A stretch of DNA of 64,000 bases from an uncultured Bacteroidia bacterium (GTDB lineage: Bacteria > Bacteroidota > Bacteroidia > Bacteroidales > UBA932), in NCBI GenBank assembly GCA_902774045.1, contig CACYGW010000003.1:62001-126000 (forward strand), written 5' to 3'. The notes beneath the pieces are model-generated. The model worked only from the letters and a program-made list of their open reading frames with translations. It was not told where the DNA came from and searched no databases. Shown here piece after piece: positions 15,435 to 26,718 of this stretch (position 1 is its first letter; each line of letters begins with the position of its first letter). The position numbers were made by a program, and so were the translations under genes.

Positions 15435-18400
15435 CTAGAGGTCGTTCATCTGGGCCTCATACTCTTCCTTGCTGCCTACTACAAGGTCCTGATATTCCTT
15501 CAGGCCTGTTCCGGCAGGGATGAGGTGGCCGCTGATAACGTTCTCCTTAAGTCCCTCAAGGTTATCTACACGGGCGCGGATTGCAGCCTCGCTAAGCACC
15601 TTGGTAGTCTCCTGGAAGGAGGCTGCGGAGATGAAGCTGTCTGTCTTGAGCGCTGCCCTGGTAATACCCTGGAGCACAAGTGAAGCCGTGGCGGGAACTG
15701 CCTCGCGCAAAGCCATTACCTTGAGACCCTGACGTGAGAGAGAGTCGTTCTCGCTTCTCATGTCGTGCTCGGATATAATGTCTCCGGGATAGTACTTCTG
15801 AGAGTCGCCGGCGTCGGTAACAAAGTACTTGCCGTAAATCTCATCGTTGGTATCCATAAACTTCCACTTGTCCACAAGTTCCTCGGGGAGGAAGCCTGTG
15901 TCGCCCGGGTTGCCAATCTGCACCTTGCGCATCATCTGGCGTACGATAATCTCGAAGTGCTTGTCGTTGATTTTCACACCCTGCAGGCGGTATACAGCCT
16001 GAACTTCGTTCACGATGTATTCCTGAGCCTTAACGGGGCCAAGTACATTCAGGATATCGGTGGGGGAGATACCACCGTCAGAAAGCCTTGCACCGGCTCT
16101 TACGTAGTCGTTCTCCTGAACCAGAATCTGCTTGGTAAGAGGAACAAGATAATGCTTCTCTATACCGCTGCGGTGTTTAACGATAATCTCGCGGTTACCT
16201 CTCTTGACCTTACCCATAATAACCTCGCCGTTAATCTCGGAGATAATGGCAGGGTTGGAAGGATTGCGGGCCTCGAAGAGCTCTGTAACTCTGGGGAGAC
16301 CTCCGGTAATATCGGATGCCTTTCCAATTGCACGAGGTATCTTTATGATAGTATCACCAATGTTAACCTTGCTTCCGTCCTCCACGATAACGTGGGCGCC
16401 TACAGGCAGGTTGTACTGCTTGAGGGTCTCGCCCTTGCTGTCTACAATGAGGAGGGACGGGTTCATAGCCTTGTTACGGGACTCGATAACCACCTTGTCG
16501 CGGCTTGCGGACATACCGTCGGAAGCCTCGCTGCGGTAGGTTACATCCTCCTGCATATTGTCAAAGCGGATGATACCGGAAAGTTCCACGATAGTGGTAG
16601 CGTTGTAAGCATCCCACTTACAGATAAGATCGCCAACGGAAACGCTCTCACCATCTTTCTTGTACAGGGTTGCTCCGTAAGGAACATCGTACTGGGAGTA
16701 GGTGATTCCTGTGTTCTCGTCAACGATTCTAAGCTCTGTAGAGCGGCTTACTACGATATCTTCTACTGTGCCGTCCTCGCCGTTCTTCTGAATGGTGCGG
16801 AGCTCGTCGTAGTGAAGAATACCCTTGTACTTGGACTCTATAGAGGAATCTGCAGCGGTAGATGATGTTGTACCACCCACGTGGAAGGTACGGAGGGTAA
16901 GCTGTGTACCAGGCTCACCGATGGACTGTGCGGCGATAACGCCCACAACCTCACCTTTTTCTACCATACGGCTTGTAGCAAGGTTACGTCCGTAGCACTT
17001 AGCGCAAACACCCTTGCGGGATTCACAGGTAAGTACGGAACGGATTTCCACCTGCTCTATAGGCAGAGAGTTGATGAGTTCTGCATCTTTCTCGCGGATT
17101 TCTTCTCCGGCCTTGATTATGAGTTCTCCGGTGAGAGGGTTGAATATATCGTGTACCGAAGTACGTCCAAGGATTCTCTCGCCAAGGGATTCTACAACCT
17201 CGTCCTTGTTCTTGATGGCGGTAGCCACAAGGCCACGGAGGGTACCGCAGTCTTCCTCTGTGATGATAACATCGTGAGATACGTCCACAAGACGTCTTGT
17301 AAGGTAACCTGCATCGGCAGTCTTAAGGGCAGTATCGGCCAAACCCTTACGGGCACCGTGGGTAGAGATGAAGTACTCCAGCACCGTCATACCTTCCTTA
17401 AGGTTGGAGATGATAGGGTTCTCGATAATCTCTGCTCCTGCTGCTCCGGACTTCTGCGGCTTGGCCATAAGGCCACGCATGCCGCAAAGCTGCTTAATCT
17501 GCTGGGTTGAACCACGGGCTCCGGAATCAAGCATCATATAAACGGGGTTGAAGCCCTGCTGGTCGGCGGAAATCTTCTTGGTAACTATACCCTGAAGCTT
17601 GCTGTCAATTGCAGACCAGAGGTCGATAACCTTATTGTAACGCTCGTTGTTGGTGATAAGACCCCACTGGTAGTTGCCGCGGATTTCTTCTACACCCTTG
17701 TAACCTTCTTCAATGAGGGAGGCTTTCTCCTCGGGGATAAGCACGTCGCCAAGGTTGAAGGAGATACCGGCGCGGAAGGCCTGGTCGTAACCAAGGTTCT
17801 TGATGTCGTCCAGGAATTTAGCCGTGCGGGTTACACCGGTGCTCTTGATAACGTCGGTGATGATCTTACGCAGAGCCTTCTTTCCAAGCACCTCGTTGAC
17901 GAAGGGAACCTCGTCGGGAACATACTGGTTTACGATAACGCGGCCTGCGGTTGTCTTGACCATCTGTGTACCCTTGGAAGGGTCATTCTTATCTACGGGG
18001 AGCCTTACTTCTATCTGGGCGTGCATATCAATTGCTTTCTCGTTGAAGGCAACGATAACATCCTCTGTACCATAGAACTTCTTGTTCTCTCCCTTTGCGC
18101 CGGGACGAATCTTGGTAATATAGTAAAGACCAAGCACCATATCCTGTGAAGGCACGGTGATAGGGGTTCCGTTGGCAGGGTTAAGAATGTTCTGGCTACC
18201 GAGCATAAGCAGCTGGGCCTCCATAATGGCTGCGTTGCCAAGAGGGAGGTGAACTGCCATCTGGTCACCATCGAAGTCTGCGTTGAAGGCGGTACAAGCC
18301 AGAGGATGCAGCTGAATTGCCTTACCCTCTATCATCTTGGGCTGGAAGGCCTGGATACCCAGACGGTGCAGGGTAGGTGCACGGTTCAGGAGTACAGGGT

Positions 18401-19685
18401 GTCCCTTCATTACGTTCTCCAGGATGTCCCAGATAACTGCGTCCTTGCGGTCAACAATCTTCTTGGCGCTCTTTACGGTCTTTACTATTCCGCGCTCTAT
18501 GAGTTTGCGGATAATGAAAGGCTTGTAAAGCTCTGCAGCCATGAATTTAGGCAGACCGCACTCGTGCATATTGAGCTCCGGACCTACAACGATAACGGAA
18601 CGGGCAGAGTAGTCTACACGTTTACCGAGTAGGTTCTGACGGAAGCGTCCCTGCTTACCCTTGAGGCTGTCGGACAAACTCTTGAGGGCCCTGTTAGACT
18701 CGCTCTTAACAGCGCTGGACTTCTTGGAGTTGTCGAACAATGAATCAACAGCCTCCTGGAGCATACGTTTCTCGTTGCGGAGAATAACTTCGGGAGCCTT
18801 TATCTCTATAAGTCTCTTGAGACGATTGTTACGGATAATTACCCTGCGGTACAGGTCGTTGAGGTCAGAGGTTGCAAAACGGCCGCCATCCAGCGGAACA
18901 AGAGGGCGAAGATCCGGGGGAATAACCGGAATCACCTTCATAATCATCCACTGAGGCTTGTTTACATCCTTGGATTCCTCGAACCACTTTACTATTGAAA
19001 GCCTTTTGAGGATTTCTGTCTTGCGCTGCTGGGATGTCTCCTGAGCCATTTCTATGCGAAGGTCGCGTGCAAGTGCAACTACGTCAATCTCTTCGAGGAG
19101 GTCGTAGATACCCTCTGCACCCATCTTTGCAATGAACTTGTCAGGATCGTCATCTGCCAGGGATGCGTTGTCCGGCAGTGTGGCAAGAACATCTAGATAC
19201 TCTTCCTCTGAAAGGAGGGCGAGCTTTTCAAGGTTGCTCTTTCCTGGCCTGATTACAACGTACTTCTCGTAGTAGATAACGGTCTCCAATTTCTTGGAAG
19301 GCATTCCAAGGAGGGCGGAAATCTTATTGGGAGCTGATTTGAAATACCAGATGTGAGCTACGGGAACAGTAAGGGTTATGTGACCCATTCTCTCTCTGCG
19401 CACCTTCTTCTCTGTAACCTCTACGCCGCAACGGTCGCACACGATACCGCGGTAACGGATTCTCTTGTACTTTCCGCAATAGCACTCGTAGTCCTTGGTA
19501 GGACCAAAGATTTTTTCACAGAAAAGACCGTCTTTTTCCGGCTTATAGGTTCTGTAGTTCACTGTTTCAGGCTTCAGAACCTCACCGCAAGACCTGGCGC
19601 TGATATCCTCCGGGGATGCCAGCGAGATGCATATTCTCTGGAAATTGCTCTTTACCTTGTTGTCTTTATTATTGAAAGTAGGCAT
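15435..19685 (-). CDS. rpoC: DNA-directed RNA polymerase subunit beta'
   Basis: This is the 1416-residue catalytic subunit. The N-terminal zinc finger has C68, C70, C83 and C86. The active-site magnesium triad sits in NADFDGD at residues 468-474. The second zinc site is seen in [13 protein letters not shown]. The trigger loop region follows ([16 protein letters not shown]). It is the last gene of the operon and ends 19 bases from the terminator at 15391-15416. It starts 28 bases after rpoB, as in other bacteria. Nothing in it departs from the Bacteroidota form. Confidence 0.98.
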   Translation of the reverse strand: MPTFNNKDNKVKSNFQRICISLASPEDISARSCGEVLKPETVNYRTYKPEKDGLFCEKIFGPTKDYECYCGKYKRIRYRGIVCDRCGVEVTEKKVRRERMGHITLTVPVAHIWYFKSAPNKISALLGMPSKKLETVIYYEKYVVIRPGKSNLEKLALLSEEEYLDVLATLPDNASLADDDPDKFIAKMGAEGIYDLLEEIDVVALARDLRIEMAQETSQQRKTEILKRLSIVKWFEESKDVNKPQWMIMKVIPVIPPDLRPLVPLDGGRFATSDLNDLYRRVIIRNNRLKRLIEIKAPEVILRNEKRMLQEAVDSLFDNSKKSSAVKSESNRALKSLSDSLKGKQGRFRQNLLGKRVDYSARSVIVVGPELNMHECGLPKFMAAELYKPFIIRKLIERGIVKTVKSAKKIVDRKDAVIWDILENVMKGHPVLLNRAPTLHRLGIQAFQPKMIEGKAIQLHPLACTAFNADFDGDQMAVHLPLGNAAIMEAQLLMLGSQNILNPANGTPITVPSQDMVLGLYYITKIRPGAKGENKKFYGTEDVIVAFNEKAIDMHAQIEVRLPVDKNDPSKGTQMVKTTAGRVIVNQYVPDEVPFVNEVLGKKALRKIITDVIKSTGVTRTAKFLDDIKNLGYDQAFRAGISFNLGDVLIPEEKASLIEEGYKGVEEIRGNYQWGLITNNERYNKVIDLWSAIDSKLQGIVTKKISADQQGFNPVYMMLDSGARGSTQQIKQLCGMRGLMAKPQKSGAAGAEIIENPIISNLKEGMTVLEYFISTHGARKGLADTALKTADAGYLTRRLVDVSHDVIITEEDCGTLRGLVATAIKNKDEVVESLGERILGRTSVHDIFNPLTGELIIKAGEEIREKDAELINSLPIEQVEIRSVLTCESRKGVCAKCYGRNLATSRMVEKGEVVGVIAAQSIGEPGTQLTLRTFHVGGTTSSTAADSSIESKYKGILHYDELRTIQKNGEDGTVEDIVVSRSTELRIVDENTGITYSQYDVPYGATLYKKDGESVSVGDLICKWDAYNATTIVELSGIIRFDNMQEDVTYRSEASDGMSASRDKVVIESRNKAMNPSLLIVDSKGETLKQYNLPVGAHVIVEDGSKVNIGDTIIKIPRAIGKASDITGGLPRVTELFEARNPSNPAIISEINGEVIMGKVKRGNREIIVKHRSGIEKHYLVPLTKQILVQENDYVRAGARLSDGGISPTDILNVLGPVKAQEYIVNEVQAVYRLQGVKINDKHFEIIVRQMMRKVQIGNPGDTGFLPEELVDKWKFMDTNDEIYGKYFVTDAGDSQKYYPGDIISEHDMRSENDSLSRQGLKVMALREAVPATASLVLQGITRAALKTDSFISAASFQETTKVLSEAAIRARVDNLEGLKENVISGHLIPAGTGLKEYQDLVVGSKEEYEAQMNDL

Positions 19686-19713
19686 ATTTCTTTATTCAAA
19701 TCTTGGGTTTCAA

Positions 19714-22700
19714 TTAGTCCAAAGTAACTTTAAGGCCAAGGCCGCGGAGCTCGTGCAGCAGCACGTTAAGTGACTCCGGAATACCTGCGGCAGGCATAGG
19801 ATCGCCCTTGACGATTGCCTCGTAGGTCTTGGACCTGCCGGTTACGTCATCAGACTTAACTGTAAGGATTTCCTGAAGGGCATTGGCTGCTCCGAAGGCC
19901 TCCAGAGCCCAAACCTCCATTTCTCCGAATCTCTGTCCACCGAACTGAGCTTTACCGCCCAGAGGCTGCTGAGTGATGAGGGAGTAAGGACCTATGCTTC
20001 TTGCGTGCATCTTGTCGTCAACCATATGACCAAGTTTAATCATATAGATAACGCCAACGGTAGCGGGCTGGTCGAACCAGTCACCGGTACCACCGTCACG
20101 CAGGTGTGTTTTACCGTAGCGGGGAACTCCAGCCTTGTCTGTGTAGTCACAGATTTCTTCTATGCTTGCACCGTCAAAGATAGGAGTGCTGAACTTGAGT
20201 CCCAGCTTAGCGCCGGCCCAACCGAGCACGGTCTCGTAAATCTGGCCCAGGTTCATACGTGAAGGCACGCCCAGAGGGTTAAGCACGATATCCACGGGAG
20301 TACCATCCTCAAGGAACGGCATATCCTCTTCGCGGACAATCTTTGCTACGATACCCTTGTTTCCGTGGCGTCCTGCCATCTTGTCTCCTACGGTAATCTT
20401 TCTCTTCTTGGCAATGTAAACCTTTGCAAGCTGCATAACTCCGTTGGGGAGTTCGTCACCAATCTTAAGCTTGTCTATAACTCTCTTGCTCTTTGCTGCC
20501 TCTTCCTTGACGGCGATGCAGTAATTGTTGATGAGCTCCTTAACAAGCTGGTTGGTGTTCTTGTCAGAGGTCCACTTGTTGGAATTAACGTTGTCGTAGT
20601 CGATGGTTTTGAGTATATCGGCTGTGATAACTTTACCCTTGGACAGTATTTCCACACCGTAAAGGTCACTGATACCAGTAGTCTTCTTGCCTTCTACAAG
20701 GGTGAGAAGTTTCTCGAAGAAGGTTGCAAACAGGGACTCTGCCTTGCGTGCGAAATCTTCTTCCAGGGCCTCTGTTTTGGCCTTGAGCTCTGCCTTGCTT
20801 GCGCGGCGGCCGGTCTCTTTGGCAACCTTTGCATAGAGGGCGGTCTTTACTACAGTACCGCTAAGGGAAGGATTAGCCTTAAGGGAAGCGTCCTTAACGT
20901 CGCCGGCCTTGTCGCCAAAGATAGCGCGGAGCAGCTTCTCCTCAGGTGAAGGATCGCTCTCTCCCTTAGGAGTAATCTTACCTATCATAATGTCGCCCGG
21001 TTCGATATGGGCGCCTATGCGTACAATACCGTCCTCGTCCAGATCCTTGGTGGCATCCTCGCTTACGTTAGGGATGTCGTTGGTGAGCTCTTCCATTCCG
21101 CGCTTTGTCTCGCGAACCTCTGTAAGGTACTCGTCAACGTGTACGGAGGTAAGAATATCCCAACGAACCATCTTCTCGCTAAGCACGATGGCATCCTCAT
21201 AGTTGTAACCCTTCCAAGGCATGAATGCTACCATGAGGTTGCGGCCAAGGGCAAGTTCGCCGTTCTGGGATGCATAACCTTCCGTGAGCACCTGTCCGCC
21301 CTCTACCTTGTCTCCCTTGCGGACGATAGGCTTAAGCATAACGGTAGTGCTCTGGTTGGTCCTGCGGTAAATAGGCAGATGGTATACGGTGATTTCGGGA
21401 GAGAAGCTTACGAATCTCTCGTCCGGGGTCTTATCGTATTTGATATGGATTTCGTTGGCATCTACATACACAACCTCACCCTTGCGTTCTGCGATAATCT
21501 GGGTGCGTGAATCGCGGCAGACTGTCTCTTCAAGTCCGGTTCCCACGATAGGGGACTCGGGGCTGAGAAGCGGCACGGCCTGACGCATCATGTTGGCGCC
21601 CATAAGTGCACGGTGAGCATCATCGTGCTCCAGGAACGGGATAAGGGAAGCTGCAACGGAAGCCATCTGGTTAGGTGCAACGTCCATATAGTCTACCTCT
21701 TCTTTGGTAACTACAGGGAAGTCTGCTTCTTTACGGCACTGGATTCTGTCATCCAGGATGTTACCGTCGTCATCCATCTTTACGTTAGCCAGGGAGACGA
21801 GTTTGTTCTCTTCTTCCTCGGCGCTCATAAAGCCCCAGCCCTCGTCTGTAAGATTAACCTTTCCGTTCTCTACCTTGCGGTAAGGAGTCTCTATGAAGCC
21901 AAGGTCGTCAATCTTAGCGTAAACGCACAGTGACGAGATAAGACCGATGTTAGGTCCTTCAGGCGACTCGATAGGGCAAAGCCTTCCGTAGTGAGTGTAG
22001 TGCACGTCTCTAACCTCGAATCCTGCGCGGTCTCTTGAAAGACCTCCGGGACCAAGGGCGGAGAGACGTCTCTTGTGGGTAATCTCTGCAAGAGGGTTGG
22101 TCTGGTCCATAAACTGGCTCAGCTGGCTTGTTCCGAAGAACGAGTTAATTACCGAGCTCAGAGTCTTGGAGTTTATAAGGTCTGTGGGGTTGAACTGCTC
22201 GCTGTCGCGAACATTCATCCTCTCACGGATTGTCCTGGCCATTCTGGACAGACCTACGTTGAACTGGTTGGCAAGCTGCTCGCCTACAGTACGAACGCGT
22301 CTGTTGCTCAAGTGATCGATATCATCGACAGTTGCCTTGGAGTTGGTAAGCTGGATGAGATATTTTATAATTTCGATGATGTCCGTATTGGTGAGAACCC
22401 TCACTGCCGGATCTATGCTCATACCAAGCTTCTTGTTAAGCCTGAAGCGGCCAACGTTGCCAAGGTCATATCTCTTTTCCGAGAAGAACAGCTTGTCGAT
22501 GACGTCCCTTGCGGTGGCCTCATCCGGCGGTTCACTGTTGCGGAGCTGTTTGTAGATGTAATTTACAGCCTCTTTCTCGGTATTTGTAGGGTCTTTCTGC
22601 AGGGTGTTGAAGATGATGGAATACTCGTTGTCATTTGCCTCATCTTTCTGGAGCAAAATGGTCTTCACATCTGCATCAGAGAGCCTCTGGATTGTGTCCT

Positions 22701-23532
22701 CATCGATAACCTCGCCCCTTTCTACGATAGGCATGGTTCTCTCGATAGGGATAACTTCACCGGTTTCCTCGTCTACGAAGTCCTCGTTCCAGGTCTTGAG
22801 CACCTTGGCTGCAAGCTTGCGGCCCATATTGGCCTTGAGGTTTTCGGGAGAAACTTCAACTTCCTCGGCAAGACCGAAGATGTCGATGATGTCTTTGTCG
22901 GAATCAAAACCGATAGCTCTTAGCAGAGTGGTAACGGGAAGTTTCTTCTTACGGTCTATGTAAGCGTACATCACGTTATTGATATCGGTTGCAAACTCTA
23001 TCCAGGAACCCTTGAAGGGGATGATTCTGGCAGAATAGAGTTTTGTTCCGTTGGCGTGGAAACTTTGATCAAAGAACACGCCGGGAGAGCGGTGAAGCTG
23101 TGATACTATAATTCTTTCGGACCCGTTGATTACGAAGGTTCCGGCAGGAGTCATATAAGGGATGTTACCAAGGTAAACGTCCTGTACTCTGGTGTCGAAG
23201 TCCTCGTGGTCGGGGTCACTGCAAGAAAGGCGGAGTTTTGCCTTCAGAGGAACATTGTATGTAAGTCCTCTCTCAAGACACTCTTCAATCGAATACTGTG
23301 GAGGATCGATAAAATAGTCTATAAATTCCAACTCGTAGTTGTTTCTCGTATCCTCAATCGGAAAAATCTCCTTGAAAACCTGGTACAGACCCTCGTTCTT
23401 CCTGTTCTCAGGAGTGGTGTCAAGCTGGAAGAAGTCCTTGAATGACTTCAGCTGCACCTCCAGAAGATCCGGGTATTTCAGGATTTTTGAAGTTGCGAAA
23501 TTTATTCGTTTATTGTTGGTCTTTTTTGACAT
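19714..23532 (-). CDS. rpoB: DNA-directed RNA polymerase subunit beta
   Basis: This 1272-residue subunit has the usual order of protrusion, lobe, fork, wall and C-terminal clamp. The rifampicin-binding segment, around residues 464-500, reads [19 protein letters not shown] then [20 protein letters not shown]. The residues most often mutated in resistant strains (Q513, D516, H526 and S531 in E. coli numbering) are all wild type. Position 522 is alanine, which I take as the lineage norm. The gene follows rplL after a 104-base spacer holding a terminator-like hairpin. Confidence 0.98.
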   Translation of the reverse strand: MSKKTNNKRINFATSKILKYPDLLEVQLKSFKDFFQLDTTPENRKNEGLYQVFKEIFPIEDTRNNYELEFIDYFIDPPQYSIEECLERGLTYNVPLKAKLRLSCSDPDHEDFDTRVQDVYLGNIPYMTPAGTFVINGSERIIVSQLHRSPGVFFDQSFHANGTKLYSARIIPFKGSWIEFATDINNVMYAYIDRKKKLPVTTLLRAIGFDSDKDIIDIFGLAEEVEVSPENLKANMGRKLAAKVLKTWNEDFVDEETGEVIPIERTMPIVERGEVIDEDTIQRLSDADVKTILLQKDEANDNEYSIIFNTLQKDPTNTEKEAVNYIYKQLRNSEPPDEATARDVIDKLFFSEKRYDLGNVGRFRLNKKLGMSIDPAVRVLTNTDIIEIIKYLIQLTNSKATVDDIDHLSNRRVRTVGEQLANQFNVGLSRMARTIRERMNVRDSEQFNPTDLINSKTLSSVINSFFGTSQLSQFMDQTNPLAEITHKRRLSALGPGGLSRDRAGFEVRDVHYTHYGRLCPIESPEGPNIGLISSLCVYAKIDDLGFIETPYRKVENGKVNLTDEGWGFMSAEEEENKLVSLANVKMDDDGNILDDRIQCRKEADFPVVTKEEVDYMDVAPNQMASVAASLIPFLEHDDAHRALMGANMMRQAVPLLSPESPIVGTGLEETVCRDSRTQIIAERKGEVVYVDANEIHIKYDKTPDERFVSFSPEITVYHLPIYRRTNQSTTVMLKPIVRKGDKVEGGQVLTEGYASQNGELALGRNLMVAFMPWKGYNYEDAIVLSEKMVRWDILTSVHVDEYLTEVRETKRGMEELTNDIPNVSEDATKDLDEDGIVRIGAHIEPGDIMIGKITPKGESDPSPEEKLLRAIFGDKAGDVKDASLKANPSLSGTVVKTALYAKVAKETGRRASKAELKAKTEALEEDFARKAESLFATFFEKLLTLVEGKKTTGISDLYGVEILSKGKVITADILKTIDYDNVNSNKWTSDKNTNQLVKELINNYCIAVKEEAAKSKRVIDKLKIGDELPNGVMQLAKVYIAKKRKITVGDKMAGRHGNKGIVAKIVREEDMPFLEDGTPVDIVLNPLGVPSRMNLGQIYETVLGWAGAKLGLKFSTPIFDGASIEEICDYTDKAGVPRYGKTHLRDGGTGDWFDQPATVGVIYMIKLGHMVDDKMHARSIGPYSLITQQPLGGKAQFGGQRFGEMEVWALEAFGAANALQEILTVKSDDVTGRSKTYEAIVKGDPMPAAGIPESLNVLLHELRGLGLKVTLD

Positions 23533-23573
23533 AGTCTGCCTTTGAAATAGAGAAAAACTTTAAGACGACAAAA

Positions 23574-23604
23574 AGGTTTAGAGCCCCATAATGGCTCTAA
23601 ACCT
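23574..23604 (-). terminator. Attenuator-like hairpin between rplL and rpoB
   Basis: On the minus strand AGGTTTAGAGCC and GGCTCTAAACCT form a perfect 12-bp stem with a seven-base loop, followed by TTTTGTC. This is a typical intrinsic terminator. It lies 32 bases after the rplL stop and about 40 bases before the rpoB start, so partial read-through would lower rpoBC relative to L7/L12. An RNase III processing site is the alternative. Confidence 0.8.
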
Positions 23605-23636
23605 GATTTTAATCCCATCCAAGGGAGAGAGGAGAG

Positions 23637-24014
23637 TTATTTAATCTCAACCTCTGCACCAGCCTCTTCAAGAGCAGCTTTGATCTGCTCAGCCTCGGCC
23701 TTGGATACTTTCTCTTTCAAAGTTGCGGGAGCAGCGTCGGTAAGATCCTTTGCTTCCTTAAGACCAAGATTGAGAGCCTCTTTAACTGCCTTTACAACAG
23801 CAAGTTTGGTCTGGCCAACAGAAGTAAGAATTACGTCGAACTCGGTCTGCTCAGCAGCTGCGGCTGCCTCGCCACCTGCTACGGGACCTGCTACTGCAAC
23901 AGCTGCAGCTGCGGGCTCAATGCCGTATTCTTCTTTGAGAACCTTTGCAAGTTCCTGAACGTCTTTTACAGTAAGGTTTACCAACTCTTCTGCAAGTGCT
24001 TTGATGTCTGCCAT
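23637..24014 (-). CDS. rplL: 50S ribosomal protein L7/L12
   Basis: This 125-residue stalk protein has an N-terminal dimerisation helix pair (residues 1-33), an Ala/Val/Gly-rich hinge (about 34-52) and a C-terminal factor-binding domain containing [18 protein letters not shown] and [13 protein letters not shown] motifs. It is present in several copies per ribosome through L10 and recruits EF-Tu and EF-G. It lies 34 bases after rplJ in the standard order. Confidence 0.97.
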   Translation of the reverse strand: MADIKALAEELVNLTVKDVQELAKVLKEEYGIEPAAAAVAVAGPVAGGEAAAAAEQTEFDVILTSVGQTKLAVVKAVKEALNLGLKEAKDLTDAAPATLKEKVSKAEAEQIKAALEEAGAEVEIK

Positions 24015-24048
24015 AATAAATTGTATTTTTAAATTGTTAATATTATTT

Positions 24049-24576
24049 CTACTTTTTCTCTTCCAATGTCTTCACCAAACCGCCAATTGTGCTTGCGCTT
24101 GCATTCTGCAGGGCAGAAATAACATTGCGTGCAGGGCTCTGGAGAAGAGTGATGATCTCGCCGATGAGCTCTTCCTTGGACTTGATGGAGGCAAGCACTT
24201 CAAGTTTGTCTGCACCTACGAAAGCGCAGTCCTGAACGTATGCTGCCTTGAAATCAGGCTTGGGAAGACCCTCCTTGCGAAGTTTCTTTATAAGTTTAGC
24301 AGGGGCATTTGCAACCTCTGTGTACATTATAGCGGAATTCCCCTTGAGTGCAGGAATTACAAGTGCAAGTTCCTCATTGCCGGACTCTTTGATTACGTGC
24401 TCGAACAGGGTGTTCTTTACAACGGTGAGTTTGATTCCGGCCTCGAAGCAAGCGCGACGAAGCTGAGTTGTCTGCTCTGCGTTAAGACCTGCTATATCTG
24501 TAATATAGAAATTGGGAGTTTCCTTGAGCTGAGCTGTGATAGTCTCGATTACCTGGGCTTTAAGTTCTTTCTTCAT
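24049..24576 (-). CDS. rplJ: 50S ribosomal protein L10
   Basis: L10 (175 residues) anchors L7/L12 dimers to the large subunit. The N-terminal rRNA-binding domain has the conserved [19 protein letters not shown] region. The C-terminal helix that binds L7/L12 ends VKTLEEKK. Only 16 bases separate it from rplA. There is thus no room there for the long L10-binding leader that controls rplJL in enteric bacteria, and any autoregulation must use another site. Confidence 0.97.
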   Translation of the reverse strand: MKKELKAQVIETITAQLKETPNFYITDIAGLNAEQTTQLRRACFEAGIKLTVVKNTLFEHVIKESGNEELALVIPALKGNSAIMYTEVANAPAKLIKKLRKEGLPKPDFKAAYVQDCAFVGADKLEVLASIKSKEELIGEIITLLQSPARNVISALQNASASTIGGLVKTLEEKK

Positions 24577-24592
24577 AGCTTTCTCTTTTTAA

Positions 24593-25291
24593 TTAATCAG
24601 CAACGAAACCTTTGATATCAAGCTTAACGCCGGGGCTCATAGTTGTGCAAACAGCTGCGCTCTTCATATAGGTACCCTTAAGTGCCTGAGGTTTGAGCTT
24701 GGCGATTGCAGAAAGAACAGCCTTAACGTTCTCGTAAATCTGCTCAGGAGTGAAGGATACCTTACCAACTGCGCAGTGAACGATGCCGGTCTTGTCAACT
24801 TTGAAGTCAATCTTACCGCCTTTAACGTCCTTAACTGCAGTTGCGATATCCATAGTCACTGTACCGGTCTTGGGGTTAGGCATAAGGCCACGGGGACCAA
24901 GGATACGGCCGATAGGACCAACCTTTGCCATAACGGAAGGAGTACAGATGATAACATCGATGTCTGTCCAGCCACCTTTGATCTTCTCGATATAATCGTC
25001 AAGACCAACATAGTCTGCGCCGGCTTCTTTAGCCTCGTTCTCCTTGTCGGGAGTACAGAGTACCAAAACGCGTGTAACCTTACCTGTACCGTTGGGAAGA
25101 GTAACGACGCCGCGAACCATCTGGTTGGCTTTGCGGGGGTCTACGCCAAGGTTTACAGCAAGCTCTACAGAAGCGTCGAACTTGGTGAAGGTTATTTCTT
25201 TAAGAACACCACACGCCTCAGAAATCTCATAAAGTTTTGAAGGATCGTACTTCTCTACGGCTGCCTTCTGATTTTTTGTAAGTTTTGCCAT
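24593..25291 (-). CDS. rplA: 50S ribosomal protein L1
   Basis: L1 (232 residues) forms the mobile L1 stalk on 23S rRNA. The family signature around [18 protein letters not shown] is present near residues 127-144, along with the [19 protein letters not shown] segment in the first domain. It lies 12 bases after rplK in the usual rplKA pairing, where L1 often represses both genes. I did not identify an L1-like RNA target in the short rplK leader. Confidence 0.97.
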   Translation of the reverse strand: MAKLTKNQKAAVEKYDPSKLYEISEACGVLKEITFTKFDASVELAVNLGVDPRKANQMVRGVVTLPNGTGKVTRVLVLCTPDKENEAKEAGADYVGLDDYIEKIKGGWTDIDVIICTPSVMAKVGPIGRILGPRGLMPNPKTGTVTMDIATAVKDVKGGKIDFKVDKTGIVHCAVGKVSFTPEQIYENVKAVLSAIAKLKPQALKGTYMKSAAVCTTMSPGVKLDIKGFVAD

Positions 25292-25303
25292 AATGCGTGT
25301 GAT

Positions 25304-25750
25304 TTATTTGATGTCTGCAGGGAATTCGCCGGAAATCTTGATACCCATACTTCTTGCGGTACCGGCTACCATAGACATAGCTGATTTAAGTGTGAATGCG
25401 TTCAAGTCGGGCATCTTGCCTTCTGCAATCTCCTTTACCTGATCCCAGGTGATGGTTGCAACCTTGTTACGGTTAGGTTCGCCCGAAGCCTTCTGAATCT
25501 TAGCGGCCTCTTTGAGGGAAACTGCCACGGGGGGCTGCTTAACCTCGAAGCTGAACGATTTGTCTGAATATACGGTGATGACTACGGGAAGCACTTTGCC
25601 TGCCAGATTCTGGGTCTGGGCGTTAAACTGCTTGCAGAAGTCCATGATATTCAGTCCCTTTGAACCGAGAGCCGGTCCTACGGGAGGGGCAGGATTCGCT
25701 GCTCCGCCTTTGATCTGGAGCTTAATGAATCCGGTAACTTCTTTTGCCAT
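25304..25750 (-). CDS. rplK: 50S ribosomal protein L11
   Basis: L11 (148 residues) binds the GTPase-associated region of 23S rRNA and is needed for the stringent response. The N-terminal proline-rich segment ([20 protein letters not shown], about residues 15-34) and the C-terminal rRNA-binding domain ending [12 protein letters not shown] are both standard. It lies five bases after nusG. Confidence 0.97.
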   Translation of the reverse strand: MAKEVTGFIKLQIKGGAANPAPPVGPALGSKGLNIMDFCKQFNAQTQNLAGKVLPVVITVYSDKSFSFEVKQPPVAVSLKEAAKIQKASGEPNRNKVATITWDQVKEIAEGKMPDLNAFTLKSAMSMVAGTARSMGIKISGEFPADIK

Positions 25751-25755
25751 AATTC

Positions 25756-26313
25756 TTATTCTTTAGTTACTTGATTAAAGTTGAGCTCAAGCAGAGTCTT
25801 TCTGCCAAAGATCATAACTATAACTTTTAGCTTGCTTCTGTCTGCAACAATCTCATCCACTGTACCATCAAAGCCGGTGAAAGGCCCGTCGGTGATCTTG
25901 ACGGAGTCGCCAACGGCATAGTCGAATTCTGTCTCGGCCACACTTACGGCACTCTCGTCCTGCTGGCCCAAAATGCGCCTTGCCTCATCTTCTCTGATAG
26001 CGACAGGACGTCTCTCGCCAGCCTTATCGGTCTTTTCCGTAAGGAAGCCGGACATTCCGGGGATAAGGTTCCTGATTACATACTCAAGTTCGGCAGTGAG
26101 TTCCGCTTCGATAAGAACGTAGCCCGGGAAGAGCAGCTTCTCTGTGGCTGTTCTCTTTCCGTTCTTAACAACGTATTTCTTTTCTACTGGGACCAGAACC
26201 TGCTCTACCTGGTTCTGTAGGTTACCTCTGAGAATTTCTTTCTCCAGATATTCCTTAGCCTTTTTTTCTTTGCCTCCTGCGGTTCTAAGGACGTACCATT
26301 TCTTTTCGCCCAT
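25756..26313 (-). CDS. nusG: Transcription termination/antitermination factor NusG
   Basis: This 185-residue NusG has the N-terminal NGN domain ([20 protein letters not shown] at residues 4-23) that binds RNA polymerase. The C-terminal KOW domain ([20 protein letters not shown], about 131-150) binds Rho or S10. Its position between secE and rplK is the near-universal one. Confidence 0.96.
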   Translation of the reverse strand: MGEKKWYVLRTAGGKEKKAKEYLEKEILRGNLQNQVEQVLVPVEKKYVVKNGKRTATEKLLFPGYVLIEAELTAELEYVIRNLIPGMSGFLTEKTDKAGERRPVAIREDEARRILGQQDESAVSVAETEFDYAVGDSVKITDGPFTGFDGTVDEIVADRSKLKVIVMIFGRKTLLELNFNQVTKE

Positions 26314-26325
26314 GGTGGTAATGGA

Positions 26326-26514
26326 TTACAATGTGTAAATAACAGACATCAGCTTCTGGAAAGAGTAGTCAATGACCAGCAGAGCGGCTGCAAGGATTAC
26401 GGTGGCCAGCATTACAAGCACTGCAGAATTCTGAAGCACTTTCCAAGAAGGCCAGGAAACCTTTGTAGTAAGCTCTACAAAAGACTCTTTACAATAGTTT
26501 ATGAACTTTCTCAT
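26326..26514 (-). CDS. secE: Preprotein translocase subunit SecE
   Basis: This is the short, single-span form of SecE (62 residues) typical of most bacteria. A basic amphipathic helix containing the conserved TKVSWPSW motif (residues 16-23) is followed by one membrane helix at about 30-55. SecE stabilises SecY in the translocon. It starts after tRNA-Trp and lies 12 bases before nusG. Confidence 0.94.
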   Translation of the reverse strand: MRKFINYCKESFVELTTKVSWPSWKVLQNSAVLVMLATVILAAALLVIDYSFQKLMSVIYTL

Positions 26515-26597
26515 CTTTTTCTTTAATGGGCCTCGCGGATTGGAAGCAGATGCGTAGGCCTGTTAAACATTACCAAATCGTAACCTTTGATATTTGG

Positions 26598-26668
26598 CAG
26601 GGGAAGCAGGATTCGAACCCACATCGACGGTTTTGGAGACCGCTGAACTACCCTTGTTCTATTCCCCT
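26598..26668 (-). tRNA. tRNA-Trp (anticodon CCA)
   Basis: On the minus strand the acceptor stem AGGGGAA/TTCCCCT, the anticodon loop CTCCAAA with anticodon CCA and the TTCGAAT T-loop give a complete cloverleaf. The discriminator is G, as TrpRS requires. It lies between tuf and secE and must be cut out of the operon transcript or read by transcription passing the hairpin at 26672-26705. Confidence 0.95.
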
Positions 26669-26671
26669 GGG

Positions 26672-26705
26672 AAAGACAGACCGCCCCGCGGGGCAATCTG
26701 TCTTT
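26672..26705 (-). terminator. Long hairpin between tuf and tRNA-Trp
   Basis: AAAGACAGA (26672-26680) pairs with TCTGTCTTT (26697-26705). The interior GCCCCGCGGGGC is itself self-complementary, and two mismatches separate the two stems. It has only a weak T-tract, so it could be a partial terminator after tuf or a processing structure. Confidence 0.65.
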
Positions 26706-26718
26706 AAATGTTCGAGAA

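Noticed and set aside
15765..16865. A 366-codon plus-strand frame inside rpoC, and similar long antisense frames in rpoB, tuf and dxs
   Set aside because: Highly biased, conserved genes on the opposite strand explain these; none has a family-like sequence or promoter.
22060..22145. Possible rifampicin-resistance change in rpoB (alanine at the position of E. coli S522)
   Set aside because: The main resistance positions are wild type, and alanine here is more likely the lineage norm than a mutation.
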